Positions 24,198 to 33,934 of a DNA stretch of 64,000 nucleotides are shown here, piece by piece. Position 1 is the stretch's first letter; the number at the start of each line of letters is the position of its first letter. The notes beneath the pieces are model-generated. The model was not told where the DNA came from, ran no database searches, and worked only from the letters and a program-made list of their open reading frames with translations. The stretch comes from VXNF01 sp964291305. Its GTDB lineage: Bacteria > Actinomycetota > Acidimicrobiia > Acidimicrobiales > CATQHL01. The position numbers and the translations under genes were made by a program. The stretch covers positions 310,001-374,000 of the forward strand of contig OZ219783.1 of assembly GCA_964291305.2 (NCBI GenBank). Reading direction: 5' to 3'.

Positions 24198-25484
24198 ATG
24201 TTCGGCACCGACGGGATTCGAGGGCGGGCCTACCGTGACGTAACCCCCGATATCGCCGCCCGTGTTGGTGCGGCGGTAGTGGGGATCTTCGAATGCCAGC
24301 GGGTAGTGGTAGGTCACGACCCCAGAATGTCTGCCGACGACCTGGTTCAGGGTCTGCTAAGGGGCTTGGGGGACGCCGAGGTGAGTCTTTTGGGGGTGGC
24401 TCCGACGCCGGCGGTGGCGTTCTGCAGCGCCCTCGAAGGGGTGCCGGGTATTGTTGTTTCCGCTTCGCATAACCCTTACTGGGACAACGGGTTGAAGATC
24501 TTCGGCCCCGGGGGGCGCAAGCTAAGCGAAAGCGAGCAGGACGCCATGGCCGCGGTCTTGCGCACCGAGATCGAGCCTTTTGCCGCTGCAACCTCTGGGG
24601 TTGATGCCCACGGTCGGCTTGAGGCGTACTTAGCTGCGGTGGCGGACACTGTGGAACCGGGTGCTCTCGACGGCCTAAGCCTCGTTGTGGACGCTGCTAA
24701 CGGAGCTTGCTTCGAGCTTGCGCCGATGTTGCTGCGCCGCTTGGGGGCTGAGGTGCGAACGGTGGCCTGCGAGCCGAATGGGCGGAACATCAACGACGGC
24801 TGCGGAGCAGCCTCGCCTGAATTCATCGCGGGCGAGACGCGCCCGGGTGAGATCGGGCTGGCCTTCGACGGCGATGGTGATCGGGTAATGGCCTACGATC
24901 GAGGGTTGATCGACGGTGACCGCATCATCGCCCTGTGTGGCATCGACCGCCATGAGCGTGGCCTCTTGTCCGATGCCACGGTCGTGGCGACAGTGATGAG
25001 CAACCTCGGCCTGCACCAGGCCATGGCGGCTGCGGGAATTAAGCTGGTGACCACACCAGTGGGTGACCGGCATGTGCTGAGCGCACTGGAGACCGGCGGC
25101 TGGGACTTGGGGGGCGAACAATCTGGCCACGTGGTGTTCCGAGACCTGGCCACTACCGGCGACGGTCTGCTGACGGCGGTACAGCTACTAGACGTTGCCG
25201 TCCGCCGCGGTGAGCGCCTAGGCGATCTGGCGGCAAAGGTCATGACCCGCCACCCCCAGGTTTTGCGCAACGTAGCAGTGCGTGGCGACGCCGCCGGCGT
25301 GTTAGCTGACATCCATCCGGTGGTTGAGCGAGCACAGGCGGCGCTGGGCGAGAGTGGACGGGTGCTGGTCCGCTGTTCGGGTACCGAGCCTCTGATCCGA
25401 GTCATGGTCGAAGCCGCGACCCAGGCCGACGCTACTGCGGTAGCCGAGGACCTGGCGCGCCAGGTAGAGCAGAGGGCCGGCTGA
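24198..25484 (+). CDS. glmM: Phosphoglucosamine mutase
   Basis: 428 residues. 'MFGTDGIRG' start, the phosphoserine loop 'VSASHNPYWDNGLK' with catalytic S90, the metal loop 'FDGDGDRVMAYD', and the phosphate-binding 'RCSGTEPLIRVMVEA' near the C-terminus. It converts glucosamine-6-P to glucosamine-1-P for UDP-GlcNAc. It sits directly before the GlmS-like gene and overlaps its start by one base, so the two consecutive pathway steps are co-translated. Confidence 0.97.
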   Translation: MFGTDGIRGRAYRDVTPDIAARVGAAVVGIFECQRVVVGHDPRMSADDLVQGLLRGLGDAEVSLLGVAPTPAVAFCSALEGVPGIVVSASHNPYWDNGLKIFGPGGRKLSESEQDAMAAVLRTEIEPFAAATSGVDAHGRLEAYLAAVADTVEPGALDGLSLVVDAANGACFELAPMLLRRLGAEVRTVACEPNGRNINDGCGAASPEFIAGETRPGEIGLAFDGDGDRVMAYDRGLIDGDRIIALCGIDRHERGLLSDATVVATVMSNLGLHQAMAAAGIKLVTTPVGDRHVLSALETGGWDLGGEQSGHVVFRDLATTGDGLLTAVQLLDVAVRRGERLGDLAAKVMTRHPQVLRNVAVRGDAAGVLADIHPVVERAQAALGESGRVLVRCSGTEPLIRVMVEAATQADATAVAEDLARQVEQRAG

Positions 25485-28400
25485 TGTGCGGGATCGTGGC
25501 GGTGATCAGCCGTCCAGTACGTCGCCAGCCTCTGTCGGGCAGTGAGATCCTGGGAATGCTCGATAGCAGCGAAGGGGTTCAGCAGGCGGCGCGATTGCTA
25601 GCTGGCCCAGTGGGGTTGACCAACCTGGTGCGTGACGCTGGGCTTAGAGCCGAAGTGGCTGTGGCAACGAGGCTTAGAGAAACCGGTGAAAGGGAGTTAG
25701 ATGATGCCCTCTGGTGCATTCGCGAAGACCGGCTAGCCACGGCGCAGGCGGTAGCTGAGCTGCTGGGTGTTAACGCTGCCGAAGCAACCGAGGATCTTGT
25801 AGCGGGCTGGTGGTCTATCCAAGTGGCACTCTCGGCTCTGGATCGTCTGGAGGTGCGCGGCCGGGACTCGGCGGGGATCGCGGTGTTGGTTAGTTCCGCC
25901 ACGCCGCCCGTCGGGCTTCCTGACGGCGATCCTCTAGGTCGCTCAGGCGCCATCTGGCGGCACGGTAACGTGACAATGCACATCTATAAGACCGCAGTAG
26001 AGGTCGGCGAGCTGGGTGACAACACGCGGGTCCTACGGTCGGCGCTGGCAGCCGATGGCGAATTACAGATGGCACTGGCGCAGCCTGGTGCTCGCTGTGC
26101 GGTTCTAGGGCACACTCGCTGGGCCAGCGTCGGCCTCGTAACCGAGCCCAATGCCCATCCAGTGGCTTCGTTGCCCGCCGACGGCAAGCCTTGGATGCTC
26201 GCTGCGGTAAACGGCGACATTGACAACTACAGCGAGGTGGTGGAGCAGTTCGACCTGGCCTATCCGCCGGCAATCACTACCGACGCCAGGGTGGTTCCGG
26301 GCCTGGCACGCCGCCTGAGGGTAGACGGACGCTCCGATCAGGAGGCCTTTGCGGCGGCTGTGGGCGTCTTCGAGGGCTCTCATGCCATCGTGGCGCTCAA
26401 CAGCGACAACCCCGACAGCATGCTGCTAGCCCGTCAGGGCAGCGGCCAAGCGCTCTACGTGGGACTCGCTTCCGACGCCTTCATAGTGGCCTCGGAGCCT
26501 TACGGGCTTGTGGAGCAGGCTGGCGATTATCTTCGCATCGACGGCACCGGCGAGGCTGAGGCGGGCGAGCTAGTTCGCCTAGAAGCGGTTTCCGCCGGGA
26601 ACACGACCGGGGTTTCACGCTGGTCCTATGAGGGTAGGGCGCTGGCATTGCCGCCAGTGACTTCCACGGAGATAACCACCCGGGACATCGACCGCCGTGG
26701 CTACCCACACTTCCTGCTAAAGGAGATCAGCGAGTCTCCCGGATCGTTTGCTAAGACTTTGGCCGGCCGACTGGTTGGTGATCCCGGGGACCTCAGGGTG
26801 TGTTTAGACGGCGTTTTGCCGCCGGAGGGGGATCTACCACGCCGGATAGTGGTTATCGGCCAGGGCACCGCAGCTGTAGCTGCCCAAGCTGTCGCCGAGA
26901 TTATTTCCTCCCAACTAGCCGGGGCTGGGGTCGAGGTGTCCAGCCGAACCGCCAGCGAATTCTCGGGCTTCGAGCTGCGCGCTGATATGTCCGATCACCT
27001 GGTAGTAGCGATTAGCCAGTCGGGCACCACCACCGACACCAACCGGACCGTTACCTTGGCCCAGGCTCGCGGTGCCTGGGTCGTGGGGATCGTGAACCGT
27101 CGTGAGAGTGATCTGGCCACTCGGGCCGATGGGGTGCTTTACACCTCCGACGGGCGAGATGTGGAGATGAGTGTGGCCTCCACTAAGGCTTTCTACGCCC
27201 AAGTAGCGGCCGGTTACCTGGTGGCGTGCGCAGCTGCAGACCATTTCTCGCTGGTGCCGGCCGACCCGGAGCGTCGCAGAGAGTTGCTGCGGTCGCTGCA
27301 GCGGCTGCCCGACGCTATGACCGAAGTGTTGGCAGCACGCTCGCAAATAGCTGACATTGCTCAGCGGCTTGCTCCGTCGCGGCGCCACTGGGCTACCGCC
27401 GGCAACGGCCGCAATCGACTGGCGGCTGAGGAGATACGGATCAAGCTCTCCGAGTTGTGCTACCGCTCTGTGGCATGTGATGTCACCGAGGACAAGAAGC
27501 ACATCGACTTAGCAGCGGAACCCTTGACTCTGATCTGTGCGACCGGGCTAGATCGCTCGACCGCGCGCGACGTTGCCAAGGAGGTAGCTATCTTCGCCGC
27601 GCATCGTGGGGCGCCCGTGGTGTTCACCGATGATGCCGAGCTAGCGCGCACCTCGCCTGATTCGATTCTGCTGCCGGCTGTTCACCCGGAGGTTGCGTTC
27701 GTGTTGGCGACGATGGCCGGGCATCTCTTCGGCTACGAGGCAGCTCTGGCGATCGACGCCTGTGCCGATCCGCTGAGGCGAACCCGAGGGGCTATCGAGG
27801 CCGCGCTGGACGCCGAGCCCGATGGTTCGGTTGTGGACGCCGAGGCGCTGCTCGCTCGCCTGGCGCCGGAGGTTGCCGAAGGAGCCGAAAAGTTTGGCTG
27901 TCGGCTCCGCGCCGGCGGCTATGACGGAAACCTGCCTGCCGCAGCGGCGTCGCGTCTAGATGTGCTATTTCGCTACGCCCTGGGTGTGCTGCCGCTGGCC
28001 GCTTTTGAGTTGGACTTCGGCGAGCTGGGAACCCCGGCGGGAGTGCTGGAGCGACTGCTGAGGGCGCTCACCGAGGCAATCGAGGAACTCACCCGACCTG
28101 TGGATGCCATTCGCCACCAGGCCAAGACGGTCACAGTGGGAATCTCGCGCAGCGAAGAGGCTTTGCTTCACGTTCCGCTGACTGAGGCCGTGCAACTCGC
28201 CGGAGCCGAGGGCGACCGACTCAGCTACGACACGCTATCGGCGTTGGCGGGACTGGATCGAGCGGTTGCCCGGGTCACGGGCCACATCCGTTATGCCATC
28301 GACGGCGAACGCATCGAGATCTTCCAGCGTTCCGGCGTGGCGACAACGTTTGCCTCGCGGGCAGACGGTGGCGCAACGCTGCGAGGTACCAAGCGGCAGG

Positions 28401-28714
28401 TGAGCCGTGAGCGATGCGTGCTGCTTACCCGGGGGCTGCGAGACGGCCGTCTCATTCTGCTCGTGCCCGAGATCAAAGGTGGCGAGATGGTCGGCCTGGT
28501 GCTGTTGCACGTAGAGCTGCACGAGCATTTAGAGCCTGCCGTGGCCATTGATGTCCTAAGTCGCTACCGTGACCGCTTGAGTCGTCTGCGGAATGCGGTT
28601 ACCGAAACCGAAGTTGTATTCGACGAGTCGCTTCTGGCTGAGGTTTCTACCGAAGATCTGCTGTTGGGTGAGCTTGGCGCTGTGGCAGCGCGTTGGCGAG
28701 GGGAGTCAACGTGA
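25484..28714 (+). CDS. glmS: Enlarged GlmS-like glutamine-fructose-6-phosphate aminotransferase
   Basis: 1076 residues, against ~610 for GlmS. The glutaminase nucleophile is C2 ('MCGIVAVIS'), but the next motif, 'RGRDSAGIAV', starts at R125 instead of ~26, so ~100 helical residues are inserted. 'GHTRWASVGLVTEPNAHP' and 'NGDIDNY' follow. SIS domain 1 has 'AISQSGTTTDTN' and 'SVASTKAF'; SIS domain 2 'AAEEIRIKLSE' and 'KKHIDLAAEPL'. A further insertion precedes 'DAIRHQAKTVTVG' (874-886), which matches the normal GlmS C-terminus with the fructose-binding Lys at K881. About 190 residues of unknown fold follow. With glmM and acpS around it and no other glmS here, it probably makes glucosamine-6-P. 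Confidence 0.85.
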   Translation: MCGIVAVISRPVRRQPLSGSEILGMLDSSEGVQQAARLLAGPVGLTNLVRDAGLRAEVAVATRLRETGERELDDALWCIREDRLATAQAVAELLGVNAAEATEDLVAGWWSIQVALSALDRLEVRGRDSAGIAVLVSSATPPVGLPDGDPLGRSGAIWRHGNVTMHIYKTAVEVGELGDNTRVLRSALAADGELQMALAQPGARCAVLGHTRWASVGLVTEPNAHPVASLPADGKPWMLAAVNGDIDNYSEVVEQFDLAYPPAITTDARVVPGLARRLRVDGRSDQEAFAAAVGVFEGSHAIVALNSDNPDSMLLARQGSGQALYVGLASDAFIVASEPYGLVEQAGDYLRIDGTGEAEAGELVRLEAVSAGNTTGVSRWSYEGRALALPPVTSTEITTRDIDRRGYPHFLLKEISESPGSFAKTLAGRLVGDPGDLRVCLDGVLPPEGDLPRRIVVIGQGTAAVAAQAVAEIISSQLAGAGVEVSSRTASEFSGFELRADMSDHLVVAISQSGTTTDTNRTVTLAQARGAWVVGIVNRRESDLATRADGVLYTSDGRDVEMSVASTKAFYAQVAAGYLVACAAADHFSLVPADPERRRELLRSLQRLPDAMTEVLAARSQIADIAQRLAPSRRHWATAGNGRNRLAAEEIRIKLSELCYRSVACDVTEDKKHIDLAAEPLTLICATGLDRSTARDVAKEVAIFAAHRGAPVVFTDDAELARTSPDSILLPAVHPEVAFVLATMAGHLFGYEAALAIDACADPLRRTRGAIEAALDAEPDGSVVDAEALLARLAPEVAEGAEKFGCRLRAGGYDGNLPAAAASRLDVLFRYALGVLPLAAFELDFGELGTPAGVLERLLRALTEAIEELTRPVDAIRHQAKTVTVGISRSEEALLHVPLTEAVQLAGAEGDRLSYDTLSALAGLDRAVARVTGHIRYAIDGERIEIFQRSGVATTFASRADGGATLRGTKRQVSRERCVLLTRGLRDGRLILLVPEIKGGEMVGLVLLHVELHEHLEPAVAIDVLSRYRDRLSRLRNAVTETEVVFDESLLAEVSTEDLLLGELGAVAARWRGEST

Positions 28715-29121
28715 TCGGTATAGACATCGTGGATGTACCGCGCTTCAGGGCCATGCTGGCTCGCCGACCTGGAATTGCCGAGCGTCTATTCACGCCGCGG
28801 GAGCGAGCCTACGCCGAGACTCGAGCTGACCCTTCTGAGCGGTTAGCGGCTCGCTTTGCTGCCAAGGAGGCGGTGATGAAAGCGCTAGGGGCAGGATTCG
28901 GCGAGGTGTCGTTCAGGGACTTGGAAGTAGTACGTGCTGCGGGTGGTAAACCGGGGATCCAACTCTGGGGCAGCGCCGCCGTTCGTGCCCAGCTGGCCGG
29001 CGTTAAGGGCTGGCATCTGAGCCTTTCTCACACAGAGTTCTCGGCGGTGGCGGTGGCTCTGGCCTTAGATGCCGGGGGAGTTGTCTCGCACGACCCGCTA
29101 GAGGTCGCAGACTTGCCGTGA
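28711..29121 (+). CDS. acpS: Holo-[acyl-carrier-protein] synthase
   Basis: 136 residues from GTG 28711, which overlaps the glmS stop and has GAGGGGAG 5 bases upstream; a TTG at 28693 is less likely. 'IGIDIVDVPRF' holds the metal-binding Asp and 'RFAAKEAVMKALG' the second acidic ligand. It transfers 4'-phosphopantetheine from CoA to ACP. The stop overlaps nnr. Confidence 0.95.
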   Translation: MIGIDIVDVPRFRAMLARRPGIAERLFTPRERAYAETRADPSERLAARFAAKEAVMKALGAGFGEVSFRDLEVVRAAGGKPGIQLWGSAAVRAQLAGVKGWHLSLSHTEFSAVAVALALDAGGVVSHDPLEVADLP

Positions 29122-30563
29122 TCCCTGTTCTGGCGCCCGCCGAGATGGCTGCCATTGATGCCCAGGCGCCTGAAGGAACCGATGTGCTCATAGAGCGGGC
29201 CGGTGCCGCGGTCGCCGTGGCTGCCGCCGAGATGCTGACCGGTCGTAGCGACGCTGCCGCTGCCATTGGGGGTTCCGGTCGTCCTGTTGCTGCCCGCGGG
29301 GCTCTGCGTGGTCGTAAGGTGGTCGTAGTAGCAGGTCGGGGCAACAACGGTGCCGACGGTCGGGCCGCCGCCCGTCACCTGCAGCGGGCTGGCGCCGAGT
29401 GTCGCATCCTGGAACCGGAACAGGCTGCAGTCCCGCGCTGCAACTTGCTGATCGATGCTGCTTACGGCACTGGGCTGAGGGGACCGTGGGCCCCGCCGAC
29501 ACCCAGCGGAACCATCGACCATGTTCTGGCAGTGGACATCCCCTCGGGCGTGGATGGCCTCACCGGAGAAGTGCACGGTGGTGCTCTAGCTGCTAACCGT
29601 ACGGTGACGTTCGCTGCGCTTAAGCCGGGCCTGCTGTTGCACCCAGGTCGTCGGTTTGCCGGGACGGTAAGCGTTGCAGACATCGGTCTGGACGTAAGTT
29701 CTGCCAGAGCGCAGTTGCTGACCGCAGAAGACGTGGCCGATAGCTGGCCCAGGCGACCCTCAGAGGCCCACAAGTGGCATTCGGCTTGCTGGGTTGTGGC
29801 CGGTTCGCCAACGATGCGGGGAGCGGCTTCGCTTGCCTCGCTGGCGGCTCTGCGCTCGGGAGTGGGGTATGTGCGCCTTTCGGTGCCGGGCGGCGAGCCC
29901 GATGCGGCAATACCCACCGAGGTGGTCTTTCACTCTCTGCCTGCGGTGGGCTGGGGAGATCAGCTGGAGCTTTCTCGCTTTGGGTCGCTGGTAGTTGGCC
30001 CCGGACTGGGGCGCAGCCCGGAGCAAATGTCGGAGGTGCGGGCTCTTATTGGCCGGGCGACAGTGCCGCTAGTGCTAGATGGCGACGCCTTAGCGGCCTT
30101 AGCAACCGACGTAGCGGCGATCCTGGCCAGCGCTAGCGCACCGGTGATCCTGACACCGCACGACGGTGAGTACGAAATGCTGCTGGGGCACCAACCTGGC
30201 GCGGATCGCCTGGCGGCGGCTCGGAAACTAGCTACAACTGGCGCCACTGTGCTGCTCAAGGGTCCCACCACTGTCGTAGCTACGCCAGATGGTTTGGTGC
30301 GCATTGTGACCTCGGGCGACGCTCGTCTGGCTACTGCTGGTACCGGTGACGTCCTAGCGGGCATGATCGGGGCTTTGCTAGCGCAGCAGGTAGCTCCGTT
30401 GGAGGCTGCCGCCCTGGCCGCGCAGTTGCACGGGATGGCCGGCTTGCTGGGCCCGCCAGTCGGCCTCATCGCCGGCGATCTTCTGGGGGCCATCCCCGCC
30501 GCGCTCGCTGGGTTGCTGGAGCCACAGTCAGATCGACTTGCTCCGAAAGCGCCTCAGGGCTGA
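29118..30563 (+). CDS. nnr: Bifunctional NAD(P)HX epimerase / ADP-dependent dehydratase
   Basis: 481 residues. The N-terminal YjeF-like epimerase domain (~1-205) contains 'VVVVAGRGNNGADGRAAARHL'; the C-terminal kinase-fold dehydratase (~215-475) contains 'GPGLGRSPEQM', 'VLDGDALAALA', 'ILTPHDGEYEMLLG' and 'GTGDVLAGMIGALLAQ'. It repairs hydrated NAD(P)H. GTG start overlaps acpS; the stop overlaps alr by one base. Confidence 0.95.
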   Translation: MIPVLAPAEMAAIDAQAPEGTDVLIERAGAAVAVAAAEMLTGRSDAAAAIGGSGRPVAARGALRGRKVVVVAGRGNNGADGRAAARHLQRAGAECRILEPEQAAVPRCNLLIDAAYGTGLRGPWAPPTPSGTIDHVLAVDIPSGVDGLTGEVHGGALAANRTVTFAALKPGLLLHPGRRFAGTVSVADIGLDVSSARAQLLTAEDVADSWPRRPSEAHKWHSACWVVAGSPTMRGAASLASLAALRSGVGYVRLSVPGGEPDAAIPTEVVFHSLPAVGWGDQLELSRFGSLVVGPGLGRSPEQMSEVRALIGRATVPLVLDGDALAALATDVAAILASASAPVILTPHDGEYEMLLGHQPGADRLAAARKLATTGATVLLKGPTTVVATPDGLVRIVTSGDARLATAGTGDVLAGMIGALLAQQVAPLEAAALAAQLHGMAGLLGPPVGLIAGDLLGAIPAALAGLLEPQSDRLAPKAPQG

Positions 30564-31708
30564 TGCGTCCAACAGTGGCAGTCGTGGACCTGGAGGCTCT
30601 GGAGGCCAACGCCGCGGAACTTGTTCGCCGCGCCGCGCCAGCCGAGTTGTGCGCTGTTGTGAAGGCCGACGGTTACGGGCACGGTTCGGTGGCTGCGGGG
30701 CGGGCCGCGCTGGCGGGTGGTGCTGCCTGGCTGGCGGTAGCCCTGGTGGAGGAGGGTATCGAGCTGCGCGCTGGCGGTGTGACCGCGCCGATTCTGCTGC
30801 TCTCGGAGCCGCGCCCCAACGAGATGGTAGAAGTGGTAGCGCACGACTTGCGTCCCTCGGTTTACAGCCCCGCGGGTCTGGCGGCCGCGGCCGCGGCCGC
30901 GTCAGCAGTTGGCCGCCGCTTGCCGGTTCACCTCAAGATCGACACCGGGATGAACCGCGTCGGTGCTCGCTGTGAGGACGCGCTGCTGCTAGCACGCGCC
31001 ATTGTTGCCAAAGACGGCCTTCAGCTAGAGGGTGTGTGGACTCACTGTGCCGTCGCCGACGAGTTAGAGAACCCGTTCACCGACGGGCAGTTGGCGCGTT
31101 ACGAGCAGGTGCTAGCGGAGCTGGCCGCCGGAGACGTAGCACCAAGCCCCTTCCGCCGTCATGTCGCCAACTCGGCGCTGCTGCTGACTGCCGGACACCC
31201 CTGTGCCTCACCGCTGCGCCGGCGTAGTCGTTACGACCTGGTTCGAGCAGGCATCGCGCTTTACGGGCTGGCGCCGAGCGACGGTCTAATCGGCGACTTC
31301 AACGGGCTGAGACCTGCTATGGGGCTGAAGAGCGAGGTGTCGTTCGTCAAAACGGTTCAACGCGGCGAAGCCGTTTCTTATGGACTCACTCATCAGTTCG
31401 ATTCCAATAGCCGTGTTGCCACCGTGCCCATTGGCTACGCCGATGGGGTTCGACGCGACTACGGCCTGCGCGGTGGGCATGTCCTCATTCGGGGGCAACG
31501 CCGGCCGGTGGTGGGGATCGTGACGATGGATCAGCTAATGGTGGACTGTGGTCCCGTCGGTGAGGTGGCCGCGGGCGATGAGGTAGTACTGCTTGGCAGT
31601 CAGGGAGACGAGAGCATCGGCGTCGGCGAGGTAGCCAACTGTCTCGGGACTATCTCTTACGAGGTGGTCTGTGACATTGGCCGGCGGGTTCGCCGCCTTT
31701 ATCGCTGA
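30563..31708 (+). CDS. alr: Alanine racemase
   Basis: 381 residues. PLP lysine K34 in 'AVVKADGYGHG', 'HLKIDTGMNRVG', and 'VSYGLTHQFDSNSRVATVPIGYADGV' in the C-terminal domain holding the second catalytic Tyr region. It supplies D-alanine for peptidoglycan. The nnr-alr order downstream of glmS-acpS is common in actinobacteria. Confidence 0.96.
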   Translation: MRPTVAVVDLEALEANAAELVRRAAPAELCAVVKADGYGHGSVAAGRAALAGGAAWLAVALVEEGIELRAGGVTAPILLLSEPRPNEMVEVVAHDLRPSVYSPAGLAAAAAAASAVGRRLPVHLKIDTGMNRVGARCEDALLLARAIVAKDGLQLEGVWTHCAVADELENPFTDGQLARYEQVLAELAAGDVAPSPFRRHVANSALLLTAGHPCASPLRRRSRYDLVRAGIALYGLAPSDGLIGDFNGLRPAMGLKSEVSFVKTVQRGEAVSYGLTHQFDSNSRVATVPIGYADGVRRDYGLRGGHVLIRGQRRPVVGIVTMDQLMVDCGPVGEVAAGDEVVLLGSQGDESIGVGEVANCLGTISYEVVCDIGRRVRRLYR

Positions 31709-31709
31709 G

Positions 31710-32396
31710 ATGAAAACTCACAAAAGTCCGCAGAGGATTCCCCGCCCGCCGGTTGTGCGACCAGGGGATGCCGCTCCGTGGGCGAACCTGCCGGCCGCCG
31801 AGCGGCGAATAGATTTGGGCACTCTGCGGCTGGCGATGCAGGGTTGGCCGGCCGCCCCACAGGCGCAGGGGGTCAGCCAGCGGCTCTCAGCGGTGCTCAT
31901 ACCGCTATACGAGCACCGTGGCCAGCTGCACCTGATCCTCACCCGTCGGGCGGCGCACCTGCGTGCGCACAGCAGGGACGTGGCTTTTCCTGGCGGTGGC
32001 CGCGAACCCACAGACGCCAACTTGTGGGAGACAGCTCTACGGGAGACGCGAGAGGAAATCGGGCTGGATCCTGCCGCCGCGGTGTGCATCGGAGAGTTAG
32101 ATCGATTCTCCACTCTCAGCAGTGGTTCCCTAGTGCATTCCTATGTTGCCGAGCTGCCGTCGGGGCGTCCGGGCGGGTTACGGCCCGACACGGCGGAGGT
32201 GGAGAAGATCATCCACTTACCCCTGAGCAGGCTGCTAGCTCCGGAGGTCTACCGCCAGGAGGTCTGGCACAGCCCAGGACATATTCGCCATATCAACTTC
32301 TTCGACATTCCGGGCGACACCATCTGGGGCGCCACGGCTACCATCCTGCGGCAGCTCCTGGTCATCGCTACCGGAGTTTGGCAAGGCGGGAACTAG
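31710..32396 (+). CDS. NUDIX hydrolase, CoA pyrophosphatase-like
   Basis: 228 residues from ATG 31710, one base after the alr stop; an in-frame GTG at 31671 inside alr is an alternative. The 'LILTRRAAHLRAHSRDVAFPGG' segment (~69-90) is the extra motif of the CoA-diphosphatase (NudL) subfamily. The Nudix box 'GREPTDANLWETALRETREEIGL' keeps REXXEE, with the first Glu replaced as is usual in that subfamily. Probably cleaves CoA or acyl-CoA pyrophosphate bonds. Confidence 0.85.
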   Translation: MKTHKSPQRIPRPPVVRPGDAAPWANLPAAERRIDLGTLRLAMQGWPAAPQAQGVSQRLSAVLIPLYEHRGQLHLILTRRAAHLRAHSRDVAFPGGGREPTDANLWETALRETREEIGLDPAAAVCIGELDRFSTLSSGSLVHSYVAELPSGRPGGLRPDTAEVEKIIHLPLSRLLAPEVYRQEVWHSPGHIRHINFFDIPGDTIWGATATILRQLLVIATGVWQGGN

Positions 32397-32405
32397 AAAT
32401 ACCCC

Positions 32406-33872
32406 ATGGGTTTCAACCAGAGCTGTCCCGATCCGTCAGCGGAGTTCAACGGCCCGGCGGCACCCCACATGACCCCGGAGGAGTTGCGCCTCTGGGGTGA
32501 GCGTTTCCTGGATTGGGTAGCCGGCTACCACGAGCGGCTTGAGAGCTTTCCCGTCCTTTCGCAGGTCAGCCCTGGCGAGGTGGCTGCCGGGCTCCCGCAG
32601 TCGCCGCCTTACGAACCTGAAGGATTCGACGACGTGCTAGCTGATCTGGAGCGAGTCATCCTGCCGGGGCTAACCCACTGGCAGGCGCCGGGGTTCTTTG
32701 CTTTCTTTCCCACTCCGGCCACCGGCCCGGCAATCCTGGGTGACTTGTTGTCGGCGGGCTTGGGCTCCCAGGGCATGATGTGGCTCAGCAGCCCGGCGTG
32801 CACCGAGTTGGAAAGCCGGGTTATGGACTGGTTAGTGGAGTTGTGCGGACTGCCGAGGCGGTTCCGCAGCGACGGAGCAGGGGGCGGAGTGATTCAGGAC
32901 TCGGCCTCTAGTGCCGCGCTGTGTGCGCTAGTCGCCGCCCGGGAACGTGCGCTAGTAGGGGCGGGCACGGCCAATGTTGCCGACCTAGTGGTATACACCT
33001 CCGCACACGCCCACTCGTCTATCTACAAGAGTGCCCGCATCGCTGGTTTCGGCGCCGATCGCATCCGTTGCGTGGCCTCCGACGACCACTACGCCATGGT
33101 GCCCGAGGCGCTAGCCGATGCCATTGCTGCCGACCGAGTTGCTGGGCTGATTCCTTGCGCGGTGGTTGCCACTGTTGGCACAACTTCTTCGCTGGCCATA
33201 GACCCGGTGGCGCGTCTTGCGGCCATAGCCGGCTCCGAAGGGATGTGGATCCACACCGATGGTGCGCTGGCCGGTGCGGCGGCGGTATGTCCCGAATTTC
33301 GCTTCGTGAACCGGGGTCTCGGCGCCGTTGACAGTTATTGCTTCAACCCGCACAAGTGGTTGCTGACCAACCTGGACTGCACCGCCATGTGGGTGGCCGA
33401 CCGGGCAGCACTCACAATTGCGCTGAGCGTCAACCCGGAGTACCTGCGCAACCCCGAAAGTGAGCAGGGGACAGTTATCGACTACCGGGACTGGCAGGTG
33501 CCGTTGGGCCGCCGCTTCCGCTCGCTCAAACTTTGGCTGGTGCTGCGCTGGTACGGGGCGACTGGTCTGCAGGCCTACATCCGCTCCGGGGTGGCCTGGG
33601 CGCAGCAGTTTGCCGGTTGGGTGGACAAGCACCCCGACTTTTCCCTGGCGGCGCCGGTGCCGCTCAGCCTGGTGTGTTTCCGCCACCGGGGTGGTGACGA
33701 GGCGAACCGTCGCATTCTGACCACAGTTAACGACTCTGGGCGCTTCTATATCACTCACACCGTCCTCGACGGTAAGTACACGCTGCGCTTCTCGGTGGGC
33801 ACCGTAGCCACCCGTGCCCACCATGTGGAGGCCGCCTGGGAAGCCATCAGCGAGGCATCTGCCAAGCTCTGA
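32406..33872 (+). CDS. PLP-dependent aromatic L-amino acid decarboxylase family
   Basis: 488 residues, the normal length of group II decarboxylases. 'HTDGALAGAAAVCPEFR' precedes 'CFNPHKWLLTNLDCTAMWV' with the PLP lysine K317; the N-terminal 'GLTHWQAPGFFAFFPT' and 'ALVAARERAL' are typical of the tyrosine/tryptophan/DOPA branch. The product would be an aromatic amine, but the exact substrate cannot be told. It lies 9 bases after the NUDIX gene in an otherwise housekeeping operon, which is unusual. Confidence 0.9.
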   Translation: MGFNQSCPDPSAEFNGPAAPHMTPEELRLWGERFLDWVAGYHERLESFPVLSQVSPGEVAAGLPQSPPYEPEGFDDVLADLERVILPGLTHWQAPGFFAFFPTPATGPAILGDLLSAGLGSQGMMWLSSPACTELESRVMDWLVELCGLPRRFRSDGAGGGVIQDSASSAALCALVAARERALVGAGTANVADLVVYTSAHAHSSIYKSARIAGFGADRIRCVASDDHYAMVPEALADAIAADRVAGLIPCAVVATVGTTSSLAIDPVARLAAIAGSEGMWIHTDGALAGAAAVCPEFRFVNRGLGAVDSYCFNPHKWLLTNLDCTAMWVADRAALTIALSVNPEYLRNPESEQGTVIDYRDWQVPLGRRFRSLKLWLVLRWYGATGLQAYIRSGVAWAQQFAGWVDKHPDFSLAAPVPLSLVCFRHRGGDEANRRILTTVNDSGRFYITHTVLDGKYTLRFSVGTVATRAHHVEAAWEAISEASAKL

Positions 33873-33934
33873 AACAAACTCGGATGACACTTGATTGATG
33901 TGCTGCGTATGCTCGGAAGCGAGAGGTGATCGCG

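Noticed and set aside
25484..28714. GlmS-like gene as a fusion caused by assembly error
   Set aside because: The frame is uninterrupted, the canonical motifs keep their order, and the inserted regions have the same codon character as the rest.
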